From the IMG/VR virus record IMGVR_UViG_3300045286_000087, positions 1-38,295 of that record: a stretch of 38,295 nucleotides of DNA; one strand, 5' to 3'. The notes below the pieces were generated by a model, which worked only from the letters and a program-made list of their open reading frames with translations, made no database searches and was not told where the DNA came from. The DNA is from a virus. Each line of letters opens with the position of its first letter. Position 1 is the first letter of the stretch. Positions 1 to 5,930 of this stretch are shown here, in pieces. The translations under genes were made by a program, and so were the position numbers.

Positions 1-76
1 TCGGTATATTGAATCGCTGCAGGTTGAGTATCAGAATCTGACCGGGCAGAGATACCCCGAGCCCGCGTGCCGGTAA
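1..76 (+). CDS. C-terminal end of the membrane protein at 37867-38244 (duplicate copy)
   Basis: Reading from base 2 gives RYIESLQ and continues to a TAA at 74-76. It is the same sequence as the end of the gene at 37867-38244, present here only because the contig ends overlap. It should be counted once on the closed circle. Confidence 0.93.
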   Translation, partial: RYIESLQVEYQNLTGQRYPEPACR

Positions 77-127
77 ATCCGGAAAAGGAGGAGCGATGGT
101 TACGGTTTTGGTGCTGATTGCGTCCCA
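1..127. repeat. Terminal direct repeat, left copy (assembly overlap)
   Basis: Bases 1-127 are identical to 38169-38295. The repeat begins inside the last codons of one gene and ends inside the next, so it does not respect gene borders. An exact 127-base overlap is what a k=127 de Bruijn assembler leaves on a circular or circularly permuted molecule. I read it as an assembly overlap of a 38,168-bp circle and not as a biological terminal repeat, although a short exact terminal redundancy cannot be excluded from the sequence alone. Confidence 0.93.
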
Positions 128-227
128 CCTCGTGGCCGGCGGTGCCGGCGCGTACGGGTGGTATCGGTTCGGAACCCGCGTCAAGGCCGACGCGAACCTG
201 ATCCGCGACTCTGCGAAGAAGCTCTGA
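96..227 (+). CDS. Small single-TM membrane protein (43 aa), lysis block
   Basis: A 43-residue protein starting MVTVLVLIASHL. The AAGGAGGAG at 84-92 is a strong ribosome binding site 3 bases before the ATG. Residues 2-22 are hydrophobic and small (V, L, A, G), enough for one membrane span or an uncleaved signal anchor. The rest is short, charged and ends in KKL. It lies 19 bases after a larger membrane protein and one base before the holin at 229, so a lysis-related role (holin partner or spanin-like anchor) is likely by context only. No catalytic residues are visible. It is too short for family assignment. Confidence 0.7.
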   Translation: MVTVLVLIASHLVAGGAGAYGWYRFGTRVKADANLIRDSAKKL

Positions 228-228
228 C

Positions 229-780
229 ATGAGCGACTTTGGCGACCAGGCGAAGTCGATCATCGCGACCTACGCGCCGACGATCGGCCTCGCTCTCGGA
301 GGCCCGCTCGGCGGGCTGGCCGGCGGCCTCCTCGCCAAGGTCTTCGGGGCCAAGAACGCCGACGGCTCCGTCAACCCGGCCGATCCGAAGGCGATCGAGA
401 AGGCGATCCTCGGCCAGGATCCAGCGACGTTCCTCGCGCTGAAACAGGCCGAGAACGAACTGACCGAGCACATGCGGCAGTTCGACATCACCGAGGAACA
501 GCTGCAGTACCAGGACGTCGACAGCGCTCGCAAGCGTGAGATGGCGGTCAAGGACTTCACGCCGATGGTCCTCGCCTACCTCCTGACGCTCGGGTTCTTC
601 GGCCTCGTCGTGCTCCTGATCGAGATCACGATCCCGGCCAGGAACGAGCCAGTCGTCTACGCGCTCGTCGGCACACTCGGCACGGCGTGGACGATGGCGA
701 TCGGGTACTACTTCGGGTCGAGCAAGGGAAGCACGGACAAGACGGCGGGCCTGATCGCGGCCCTCCAAAGCCGGAAATAG
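229..780 (+). CDS. Holin, GTA 3-TM type (183 aa)
   Basis: Probable holin, which permeabilises the inner membrane at lysis. The protein has a Gly/Ala-rich hydrophobic N-terminus (about residues 15-41), a charged helical middle (45-108) and two clear membrane spans (about 112-134 and 142-162), ending in YYFGSSKGSTDK and a short polar tail. This architecture and the FGSS-type ending are characteristic of the phage and gene-transfer-agent holin family with three TM segments. The ATG follows the 43-aa gene by one base. No endolysin of a classical type (lysozyme, amidase, peptidase) is adjacent. The closest candidate lytic-associated gene is the DUF5675-like protein at 37406, which is next door on the closed circle. 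Confidence 0.8.
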   Translation: MSDFGDQAKSIIATYAPTIGLALGGPLGGLAGGLLAKVFGAKNADGSVNPADPKAIEKAILGQDPATFLALKQAENELTEHMRQFDITEEQLQYQDVDSARKREMAVKDFTPMVLAYLLTLGFFGLVVLLIEITIPARNEPVVYALVGTLGTAWTMAIGYYFGSSKGSTDKTAGLIAALQSRK

Positions 781-791
781 GAGCACGCGTC

Positions 792-1550
792 ATGCCTTAC
801 GACACTGGTGTAGCCCTTCAGCTGCAGAGCGGCCTCGCGGTCGGCATCCCGTCCTCGGGATCGGTCGCGGCGAACGGAGCGCTGACGCTCAATACCGCGC
901 TCCCGCTGACGCTGCAGAACGCGTGGCTCTACTTCCCGGCGGGCGCCGTGTACGCGGGCAGTCCCGCGGGCTTCTACTTCTGTCAGATGACGAGCGGCAC
1001 GGCCGGCACGATCTTCGGCAACTACTCCGCGGCGGGTGTCGCGTTTGCCGATCAGACTGGGCCGGGCTCGGTCACCCAGGGCCGCGGCGTACCGGGGCAG
1101 CCGTTCGCGGCGGCGTTGCAGCCGATCGTGGCGGCGGGCCCGGGCTCGTACACCCAGGTCACGGCGGCCGTCGCGCTCCTGACGATCCCGATCCCGGGCA
1201 ACCTCCTCGGCCGGAACGGCTGCCTGCGCTTCGACGGCATCGTGAGCGTGCCGAACAACGGCAACAACAAGACGCTGAACCTCACGTACGGGTCGGGCGG
1301 CCTGATCAATGCGAACGTGACCTCCGTCAACGGCGTGCAGCTGTACAAGACGATGTATAACCGCGGCTCCGCGAACGTCCAGGTCACGACGAACGGCGGC
1401 CTCTTCTCGACCGGCACCGTGACGGCGGCGAACGCGCAGATCTCGGTCGACTCGACCCAGAATCAGAACCTCGCGTTCAACGCGACGCTCGCGAACGCGG
1501 CCGACTACGTGATCCTTGAGGCGTTCTCGGTGGAGGCGCTTCAGGCGTGA
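792..1550 (+). CDS. Beta-rich structural protein, possible fibre or decoration protein (252 aa)
   Basis: No family recognised with certainty. The protein is rich in Gly, Ala, Ser, Thr, Asn and Val, has almost no charged residues and no cysteines beyond two, and alternates like beta-strands throughout. That composition is typical of phage capsid decoration proteins, fibres and receptor-binding heads. The start at ATG 792 has GGAG at 780-783 and begins MPYDTGVALQLQ. A longer in-frame reading from 687 would run through the holin gene and is unlikely. The stop overlaps the GTG of the next gene (GTGA). Its position between the holin and the convergent operon suggests a late virion gene. A role in host recognition is inference. 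Confidence 0.7.
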   Translation: MPYDTGVALQLQSGLAVGIPSSGSVAANGALTLNTALPLTLQNAWLYFPAGAVYAGSPAGFYFCQMTSGTAGTIFGNYSAAGVAFADQTGPGSVTQGRGVPGQPFAAALQPIVAAGPGSYTQVTAAVALLTIPIPGNLLGRNGCLRFDGIVSVPNNGNNKTLNLTYGSGGLINANVTSVNGVQLYKTMYNRGSANVQVTTNGGLFSTGTVTAANAQISVDSTQNQNLAFNATLANAADYVILEAFSVEALQA

Positions 1551-2128
1551 GGCTGACCGACCTCGAGCCGCGCTTCGTCAAGTGGCTCGGGCCGGGGGAG
1601 CGCGGCTCCTGTCAGTACGTCGACTCGATCGCGGAGGCGGACGGGATCTTCTTTCTGTGTCCGCTGTGCTTTCTGGTGAACGGCGGGCCGATCGGTACGC
1701 ACGGCATCAAGTGCTGGGAGCCGAACGTGCCGCTCGACGTGCCGCCGGGTCCCGGCCGGTGGAACCTGACCGGCAGCGGCTACCACGACCTCTCGCTCGT
1801 GGCAGGCAGTTCGTCGATCGCGCTCAGAGGCGGGTGCGCGTGGCACGGGTACGTGCAGAACGGCGAGGTCCACACGGGCCTCGAGCCGGAGAAGGTCGAG
1901 GCGGAGCGGCGGCGCATCGCCGCGTGGCGAGCAAACCGAGGAGGAACGATGCCAGACGAGACTCAGGCTGCACCACCGGCCGAAGCGCCGGTCGTTGACG
2001 AGTGGGCCGGCTACCAGCCGACGGCGCGGCTGCGCTTCGTGAAGCGCGACGAGCTTCGGATCCTGCAACAGCGCTGGGACCACCACGAGGGCGCGCAGCG
2101 CTGGCGCGACGTGCCGCTCGAGGACTAG
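1547..2128 (+). CDS. DUF6527-like phage protein with a C-terminal small-protein module (193 aa)
   Basis: The N-terminal part (1-115) resembles small phage proteins of the DUF6527 type: CPLCF near residue 38, GTHGIKCW near 50-57, then a hydrophobic strand, and GGCAWHGYVQNGE near 95-107. Cys and His residues suggest metal binding. The C-terminal 59 residues (from M135) carry ILQQRWDHHEG and WRDVPLED, a pattern common as a stand-alone small phage protein. An internal in-frame ATG at 1949 has a strong GAGGAGGAA ribosome binding site, so two products may be made. The GTG start at 1547 overlaps the upstream stop. The last bases overlap the stop of the convergent minus-strand gene at 2125. Function unknown. 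Confidence 0.75.
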   Translation: MRLTDLEPRFVKWLGPGERGSCQYVDSIAEADGIFFLCPLCFLVNGGPIGTHGIKCWEPNVPLDVPPGPGRWNLTGSGYHDLSLVAGSSSIALRGGCAWHGYVQNGEVHTGLEPEKVEAERRRIAAWRANRGGTMPDETQAAPPAEAPVVDEWAGYQPTARLRFVKRDELRILQQRWDHHEGAQRWRDVPLED

Positions 2129-2316
2129 GGCGGGCGGTACAGCCAGAACTTACGGCCGCCGGCCACCACGACATCGTCCCGCCGTACGGGGTGGAGGTTG
2201 TCGCGGGGGAGCGGCGGCTCGTCGTGCCAGTACCAGCCGCCGGGGCAGCATGCGGCCGTCGCACCCGCATTGACTACCCGCAGCGGCTGGCCGCAGATCC
2301 CGCAGTAGTCAGTCAC
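2125..2316 (-). CDS. Small Cys-rich (zinc-ribbon-like) protein (63 aa)
   Basis: Begins VTDYCGICGQPL, with CxxC at residues 5-8 and a second CC pair at 23-24. This could bind one zinc ion. The rest is short and basic with aromatic residues (WYWHDE, KFWLY). The GTG start at 2316 lies just inside the end of the upstream 46-aa gene (8-base overlap), as in the rest of this operon. It is the last gene of the leftward operon, and its stop overlaps the stop of the convergent plus-strand gene. No terminator hairpin is visible between them. Function unknown. Confidence 0.6.
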   Translation of the reverse strand: MTDYCGICGQPLRVVNAGATAACCPGGWYWHDEPPLPRDNLHPVRRDDVVVAGGRKFWLYRPP

Positions 2317-2449
2317 GGCGCTGGATCCGGCGGGCGAGGCGGGCGGCCTTGAATGCCTTCCGCTGCCGGGCGACGTTGCGGTTGAACCACGGCTGATTGC
2401 GACCCGAGTCCCCGACCCAGGCGGACTTGTTCTTGCGGTGCTGCGGCAT
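2309..2449 (-). CDS. Small basic protein (46 aa)
   Basis: Starts MPQHRKNKSAW and is dominated by Arg and Lys, with the C-terminal half ARQRKAFKAARLARRIQ forming a probable amphipathic basic helix. Such short basic early proteins often bind nucleic acid, but nothing specific is recognised. It starts one base after the upstream gene's stop and overlaps the next gene by 8 bases, which supports it as a translated member of the operon. Confidence 0.55.
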   Translation of the reverse strand: MPQHRKNKSAWVGDSGRNQPWFNRNVARQRKAFKAARLARRIQRRD

Positions 2450-2450
2450 C

Positions 2451-2567
2451 TCAGGCTCCGGCCGCGCAGATGGCGGCGATCAGAAAGAAGGCGAGGGCGG
2501 GTCCGAACGCGCTGGCGAAGAGGCACAGCACGCTCAGGACCACGCACAAACCGGCGAGGAACCTCAT
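2451..2567 (-). CDS. Very small membrane protein (38 aa)
   Basis: The whole protein is hydrophobic (MRFLAGLCVVLSVL, then FFLIAAICAAGA), enough for one long or two short membrane spans around a Gly-Pro turn near residue 22. CAGGAG lies a few bases upstream of the ATG at 2567. The ATG overlaps the stop of the YbcO homologue (ATGA), so the two are translationally coupled. Function unknown. Small membrane proteins in early phage operons may act in exclusion or lysis control. Confidence 0.6.
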   Translation of the reverse strand: MRFLAGLCVVLSVLCLFASAFGPALAFFLIAAICAAGA

Positions 2568-2875
2568 GGTCGTCTCCTGTAGGGCCAAAGGTCGAGCTTG
2601 TCGATCGCGGCGATCGTGCGCGCCATCCCCTCGAGGTGGCAGAGCCGCACGAAGTCGCGCTCGAGTTCGGTGTGGGACCGTCGGTCGATCGCGTCGTGGC
2701 ACGCCGAGCAGGCCCAGGCGGCGAGGAGATCGGGCGACTTCATGCCGATCCCCGACTGGCCGGCGAGCCGGTAGTGGGCGAGCACCGTCGTCTCCGGGTT
2801 GTGGTTGCAGATCCCCGGCAGGCGGACCATGCACTCCCGGCCGCGGGCGAGCTTCTGTAGGGCGGAGAGGTTCAC
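2564..2875 (-). CDS. YbcO/DUF1364-family nuclease (103 aa)
   Basis: Clearly related to the YbcO (DUF1364) family of lambdoid phages, small zinc-containing proteins with an HNH-like fold regarded as endodeoxyribonucleases. Family hallmarks in order: RGREC (residues 11-15), PGICN with C23, NPETTVLAH ending at H34, and the block CSACHDAIDRR starting at C56. The cysteines and histidines C15, C23, H34, C56, C59 and H60 are the likely zinc and active-site set. Length fits the family. It starts at GTG 2875, overlapping the upstream stop (GTGA). In lambdoid phages YbcO lies in the nin region with recombination genes. Here it is in a leftward early operon without a recognisable recombinase. Confidence 0.85.
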   Translation of the reverse strand: MNLSALQKLARGRECMVRLPGICNHNPETTVLAHYRLAGQSGIGMKSPDLLAAWACSACHDAIDRRSHTELERDFVRLCHLEGMARTIAAIDKLDLWPYRRRP

Positions 2876-3060
2876 TCGGCCTGCCTCCGCAAGAAGATCG
2901 GGATCCTCTCGTCGGGCTCGTCGCGCTGGGCCGTGATGATGCACTTGATCTCCCCCGGCGCGACCGGGTGGGCCTCGATCGTGACGATCATCTTGTGTTC
3001 GGCGCACCAGGCCGAGATCTGTTCGGCCGTCATGGCCGGGTGGAGTGTGACTGGCGACAT
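2872..3060 (-). CDS. Small unknown protein (62 aa)
   Basis: Starts MSPVTLHPAMTAEQ after a strong AAGGAGGA site, and ends in a GTGA overlap with the YbcO homologue. It is a mixed alpha/beta-looking protein with the strand-like stretches MIVTIEAHP and EIKCIITAQ and a charged C-terminus. No family is recognised. Coupling to YbcO suggests co-expression in early infection. Confidence 0.65.
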   Translation of the reverse strand: MSPVTLHPAMTAEQISAWCAEHKMIVTIEAHPVAPGEIKCIITAQRDEPDERIPIFLRRQAE

Positions 3061-3224
3061 GCTTCCTCCTTCATTTGCTGACGGACGAGCGCCAGGTAGG
3101 CGGCCTCGGCCCTCTCGAGATAGATCGCGGCGGACGCGTCATCCCCTCGTTTGCGCGCCTCCTCCACGCGCTTGCAGAGGAGAGTGACGCGCCGCGCCAC
3201 GAAATCGGTGACGTTACCGGCCAT
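3030..3224 (-). CDS. Small helical protein (64 aa)
   Basis: Starts MAGNVTDFVARRVTLL. Residues 5-55 are predicted as long charged helices (KRVEEARKRGDD, then AAIYLERAEAAYLALV), possibly a coiled-coil or helical hairpin. It overlaps the next gene by 31 bases and the previous one by 11, longer than usual here. The ribosome binding site is weak (GAGAG). Probably real because it fills the operon exactly. Function unknown. Confidence 0.55.
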   Translation of the reverse strand: MAGNVTDFVARRVTLLCKRVEEARKRGDDASAAIYLERAEAAYLALVRQQMKEEACRQSHSTRP

Positions 3225-3567
3225 ATCCGAGCTCTCTTCGGACGTCGTTCTCGTCCGGCTCAGGCGGAGCGGGGGCCGTGAACGAGCGGCTCGCCAGGAT
3301 CTTGCGGCTGACGCGGCGGGCCTTCACGTGGCCGTGGCACGCGCTCGCGCGGCCCTTCGAGTGCTCGGCGGCCTGCCGGGCGACGTAGAGGGCAACGGCG
3401 TCGACGTCGATCGACACCTCGATCGTGTCCTCGACGTCCTGCAGCTGGCGGGCGCGTGACAGCGGGCGAGTCCCCCAGCCGCCCCCAGGGCTCAGGCGGG
3501 CGACGTCGGCGGCATCCGCGGTCGCGACGCGCGAGGTCTTGATCAGCAGCGTCCGGAAGGTCTTCAT
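3214..3567 (-). CDS. Unknown protein (117 aa)
   Basis: Starts MKTFRTLLIKTSRV, with the ATG overlapping the stop of the upstream zinc-finger-like gene (ATGA). The middle has an acidic strand-rich stretch (DVEDTIEVSIDVDAVAL) followed by a basic region with ACHGHVKARRVSRK, then a Pro/acidic tail. The basic half may contact nucleic acid. No known family is recognised. Confidence 0.65.
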   Translation of the reverse strand: MKTFRTLLIKTSRVATADAADVARLSPGGGWGTRPLSRARQLQDVEDTIEVSIDVDAVALYVARQAAEHSKGRASACHGHVKARRVSRKILASRSFTAPAPPEPDENDVRRELGYGR

Positions 3568-3857
3568 GGCGCGGTGTGGCTCCGGGCGTGGTTGAGCAGT
3601 CGGAGCGTCGAGCCGATCGACGGCAGGCCGCGCTCCGGGTACTTGAGGGACCAGCCGACGTTGCACGTGCGACAGCGTAGCAGCCAGCCGTCGGTCGCCT
3701 TCGCGACCTTGTAGTCGCGGACGATGGTCGGCGGCAGATGGGCGGGGCACGCAAGGTTCTCGGAGTCTCCCTCGATCAGGAGGTGGTCGAGCATGCGCTG
3801 GCCGCAGTTCCGGCAGCCTCGGCCGCGATCGGCGCGCACCCAGACGAGATCGTTCAT
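3564..3857 (-). CDS. Zinc-finger-like protein (97 aa)
   Basis: Two metal-binding clusters are visible: C15-x2-C18 with C37 and H40, and C62-x2-C65 followed by H90 and H94. The protein starts MNDLVWVRADRGR and is otherwise small and basic. Double zinc modules of this kind occur in phage-encoded DNA-binding or host-takeover proteins, but no specific family is identified. It is coupled on both sides by ATGA-type overlaps. Confidence 0.68.
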   Translation of the reverse strand: MNDLVWVRADRGRGCRNCGQRMLDHLLIEGDSENLACPAHLPPTIVRDYKVAKATDGWLLRCRTCNVGWSLKYPERGLPSIGSTLRLLNHARSHTAP

Positions 3858-4309
3858 GGCAATGTCCTCGGTGGGAACTTCTGTAGGAGCGTCTTGCGTC
3901 CGTCGGCGGAGCGTCCCTTGATGTGCCAGCCGGCGGCCTTGAAACAGAACCCGGGGTTCGTCGAGCGGATGCGGCGGTCCCAGACGTACGTCAGCATGCC
4001 GTCGGGGCCGATCGACCGGCCGCTCGTGACGAGCACGTGCTCGGCCTCGAGGATCAACTCGCTCGAGAGGCGCGGGCCTTCGTTGCGGAAGATGGTGCAC
4101 GTCCAGCCGTCGAGGCCGTTCATGGACGCGAGGCCGGACGCGGGGTGCGGGCGCCACCATCCGAAGACCGCGCGCTCGTCGTCCGACAGCAGGATCAGCG
4201 TCTCCCCAGGCGGCATGAACTGCGGGGACCCGATCTTCCGACGCGAGTAGTGGCGGTCGGCGAGGGCCGCCGACCGCGGGTCGAACTTGTTGACGATCGA
4301 CCACGTCAC
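3854..4309 (-). CDS. GNAT-like conserved phage protein (151 aa)
   Basis: Matches from memory a family widespread in phages of high-GC proteobacteria, marked by ADRHYSRRKIG near residue 17, QFMPPGE near 30, VFGWWRP near 48 and GLDGWTCTIFRNEGP near 65, with a distal YVWDRRIRS and KAAGWHIKGRSADGR. The alternating strands and helices resemble a GNAT acyltransferase fold, but the acyl-CoA signature RxxGxG is not evident, so activity is uncertain. The start is GTG 4309, whose GTGA overlaps the upstream stop. Its place in the early operon suggests a host-interaction or DNA-metabolism role, unproven. Confidence 0.72.
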   Translation of the reverse strand: MTWSIVNKFDPRSAALADRHYSRRKIGSPQFMPPGETLILLSDDERAVFGWWRPHPASGLASMNGLDGWTCTIFRNEGPRLSSELILEAEHVLVTSGRSIGPDGMLTYVWDRRIRSTNPGFCFKAAGWHIKGRSADGRKTLLQKFPPRTLP

Positions 4310-4500
4310 GCACCGGGCTCCGTGAGCAACACAACGGCCTCGGCAGTCGTCAGCGGCTGCAGGTCCGAGACGTTCCAGTCACGGATCGCATCGTCGGAGA
4401 GGCGGCGCACGGTCATCCAGCCGTGAGCGTCTGGGGCCGCCTGCCGCTCGACGACCGAGCCGTAGCGAGTGCGCCAGTACAGGGCAACTTCATCCGTCAT
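4306..4500 (-). CDS. Small unknown protein (64 aa)
   Basis: Starts MTDEVALYWRTRYG at ATG 4500, chosen over a GTG at 4518 because it overlaps the upstream methyltransferase-like gene's stop as ATGA, the pattern used throughout this operon. The C-terminal half is a helix-rich DLQPLTTAEAVVLL. No family recognised. Confidence 0.65.
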   Translation of the reverse strand: MTDEVALYWRTRYGSVVERQAAPDAHGWMTVRRLSDDAIRDWNVSDLQPLTTAEAVVLLTEPGA

Positions 4501-5177
4501 GGTCTGATCACTCCCCACTGGGCCGCGATAGCGGCGGCAAAACCCGGGTACGTACGCGCACGATCAATACCTCGCGTCGGTGACGGGCCGAGCCGGTTCT
4601 GGCCGCTGTCGGTCTGGTTAGCCCAGCGCGGCCTCCCATTGACATAGCGAGGCGGGACGGGTCGGGTCGGCACGAGTGGCGGCAGATTCCGCGTCCAAAG
4701 GCAAGTCGCCTTCGATGCGTCATCACCGAACCAGTGCGGTTGAACGATCTGCGGCTCGGGCCAGTATAGGTAAGGCACGTGCGGCCCCTCGCCGACGCCT
4801 TTGATGATCAGGCGCGCGTACCGGAGCATGATCGGGTTCTCGATCGCCATCCGTTTGATCGGCGCATGCCAGATCCGGCGAATGAAGCGGGCGCCATCGG
4901 CCATCTTTCGCCATCGCTCCGGATCGGGGCCGTTGGCTTTCTTTCCGCCGCGGTAGAGGCGAAGGGCCGAAGAGTTACAGACGAACGTGCAGGGCGGGTG
5001 AGCGATCACGAGGTCCCACGACTGGTCGAGGACGTCAAACACGTCGCACTGCAGGTGGTAGTCGACGCGACCGTCCTCGCACGGCTCGAGGTCGCACGAG
5101 TAAGCGTGGACCCCGGCTAGCGCATTGAATGCCTCGCGCAAGATTCCGGAGCGCTCGCAGGCGATCAGGACTCTCAC
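4497..5177 (-). CDS. C5-methyltransferase-like protein of a common phage family (226 aa)
   Basis: Resembles C5-cytosine DNA methyltransferases in its Rossmann-like N-terminus (VLIACERSGILREAF, residues 3-17; DLEP near 29), a HPPC motif at 60-63 corresponding to the catalytic PPC loop, and AIENP at 111-115 corresponding to motif VI. The C-terminal RARTYPGFAAAIAAQWG resembles motif X. It lacks an obvious QxRxR motif VIII and is short for a full C5 methyltransferase. The family is abundant in phages and often annotated as a DNA methylase, but enzymatic activity is not certain. The start is GTG 5177, just inside the upstream gene. It may protect phage DNA or act in base modification. Confidence 0.78.
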   Translation of the reverse strand: MRVLIACERSGILREAFNALAGVHAYSCDLEPCEDGRVDYHLQCDVFDVLDQSWDLVIAHPPCTFVCNSSALRLYRGGKKANGPDPERWRKMADGARFIRRIWHAPIKRMAIENPIMLRYARLIIKGVGEGPHVPYLYWPEPQIVQPHWFGDDASKATCLWTRNLPPLVPTRPVPPRYVNGRPRWANQTDSGQNRLGPSPTRGIDRARTYPGFAAAIAAQWGVIRP

Positions 5178-5374
5178 AGCAACGGCTCGCCGCAGTACTG
5201 TTCGACGACGGCGCGCAGGCCGCAACCGGACCGACGGGAGTCGACCTCGAGGGAGCGCGGCGTCGACCGGATCGAGTGCTCGCGCCATAGATGCTCCGCG
5301 TGGACCTCGCGGGCCAGCATGGCGCGCGCGTCGAGGCGATCTCCTTCGAGCATGGCGTCGAGGATGGTGATCAT
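5174..5374 (-). CDS. Small unknown protein (66 aa)
   Basis: Starts MITILDAMLEGDRLD at ATG 5374, which overlaps the upstream stop (ATGA). An earlier start at 5404 would intrude further into the upstream gene and is less likely. The N-terminal half is helical with LDARAMLAREVHAEHLW, followed by a basic, Ser-rich segment with one Cys near residue 47 and one near 60. No family recognised. Confidence 0.62.
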   Translation of the reverse strand: MITILDAMLEGDRLDARAMLAREVHAEHLWREHSIRSTPRSLEVDSRRSGCGLRAVVEQYCGEPLL

Positions 5375-5562
5375 GCCGAGACCCTCACCTCGACCGAGGT
5401 GCACTCGCGCAGCGAGGTCGCGAGGTTCTCGGCGTGCTTCTCGTCGACGCAGTCGAAGACGACCACGTCACCGTCGACGGTTTCCATTTCGACATTCCAC
5501 GCGACGCTGTTGTCCGAGAGGATCTCGGGGGTCACGCGCACGAAGTCGGGGGTCTCGGCCAT
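5371..5562 (-). CDS. First gene of the leftward operon, unknown (63 aa)
   Basis: Starts MAETPDFVRVTPEIL with CAGGAGAG about 9 bases upstream. It is acidic and strand-rich, with NVEMETVDGDVVVFDC in the middle, and ends in EVRVSA. It is the first cistron after the divergent control region and should be the earliest leftward product. A small acidic protein at this place could be a regulator or a DNA-mimic-type inhibitor, but the sequence gives no specific support. Confidence 0.7.
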   Translation of the reverse strand: MAETPDFVRVTPEILSDNSVAWNVEMETVDGDVVVFDCVDEKHAENLATSLRECTSVEVRVSA

Positions 5563-5593
5563 GTGGTCTCTCCTGTCTGAACGTGGGTAGATC

Positions 5594-5612
5594 CTAACGT
5601 GTCGAGCGTTAG
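5594..5612. promoter_or_regulatory. Operator-like site O1
   Basis: CTAACGTGTCGAGCGTTAG, a perfect inverted repeat with arms CTAACG and CGTTAG. With one more base on each side (5593-5613) the arms are 7 bp. It aligns without gaps to O2 (5637-5655) and O3 (5658-5676). It overlaps the -10 and transcription start of the leftward promoter, so binding here should repress the minus-strand operon. The likely ligand is the YdaS/Cro-like protein encoded at 5691. Confidence 0.75.
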
Positions 5613-5639
5613 GTTACTGTGAACTGCGTCACAGGTCAA
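5611..5639 (-). promoter_or_regulatory. Leftward early promoter
   Basis: On the minus strand, TTGACC (5639-5634) and TAACCT (5616-5611) are separated by exactly 17 bases, giving a sigma-70-like promoter with a good -35 and a weak -10. It would start transcription near 5604, inside O1, and read into the gene at 5562. The weak -10 and the palindrome filling the whole spacer suggest that an activator is needed. Confidence 0.5.
5617..5634. promoter_or_regulatory. CRP/FNR-type palindrome within the promoter spacer
   Basis: CTGTGAACTGCGTCACAG is a perfect 6-6-6 inverted repeat. Its core TGTGA-N6-TCACA is the CRP consensus. It fills the spacer between -35 and -10 of the leftward promoter. CRP bound there would be expected to block polymerase, so it may be a repressor site, or a site for another CRP/FNR-family or phage regulator. 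Chance occurrence is possible, but a perfect 12-base match at this position is unlikely. Confidence 0.5.
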
Positions 5640-5655
5640 GCGTCTCGAACGCTAG
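5637..5655. promoter_or_regulatory. Operator-like site O2
   Basis: CAAGCGTCTCGAACGCTAG, with a perfect AGCGT-N5-ACGCT core at 5639-5653. It aligns without gaps to O1 and O3. Its centre is 43 bp from O1 and 21 bp from O3, close to four and two helical turns. It overlaps the -35 of the leftward promoter. Confidence 0.7.
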
Positions 5656-5657
5656 AC

Positions 5658-5676
5658 ATAGCGTCCCGGACGGTAG
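5658..5676. promoter_or_regulatory. Operator-like site O3
   Basis: ATAGCGTCCCGGACGGTAG, an inverted repeat with one mismatch (TAGCGTCC/GGACGGTA). It aligns with O1 and O2, with conserved A3, CGT 5-7, CG 10-11, CG 14-15 and TAG 17-19. It lies 15 bases before the ATG of the regulator gene, where binding would give autorepression. Confidence 0.65.
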
Positions 5677-5690
5677 TACCATCCGGGGCC

Positions 5691-5930
5691 ATGACACCGA
5701 TCGAAGCCCTCCGGGCGTGTATTCAGGCCGCCGGCTCTCAGCCGCGGTTTGCTAGGGCCCTCGGCCTCAAGAGCCAGGGGACGGTCTCCGGGATGGTGCG
5801 GCGAGGCTATATCTCGCAACGGCACGTCCTAGAGGCGGAGAGGCTGTGGGCCGTGTCACGGCACGATCTCCGGCCTGATCTCTACCCCCGGGAGCGGGCG
5901 GCTCCTGCGGCCTCCCAGGCGGCCGCGTGA
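5691..5930 (+). CDS. YdaS/Cro-like HTH regulator (79 aa)
   Basis: A Cro-like helix-turn-helix protein of the YdaS type, found in prophages and in toxin-antitoxin-like loci. The N-terminus MTPIEALRACIQAAGSQ is followed by the HTH (about residues 14-42) with FARALGLKSQGTVSGMVRRG, and a signature VSRHDLRPDLYP near 55-66. The tail is Ala/Pro-rich. The ATG at 5691 has only GGGG before it. It faces the leftward operon across a control region with three operator-like sites, the arrangement of a lambdoid immunity switch, so autoregulation and repression of the leftward promoter are likely. No CI-like repressor with a cleavage domain is seen, so whether this phage makes a stable lysogen is open. Confidence 0.8.
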   Translation: MTPIEALRACIQAAGSQPRFARALGLKSQGTVSGMVRRGYISQRHVLEAERLWAVSRHDLRPDLYPRERAAPAASQAAA

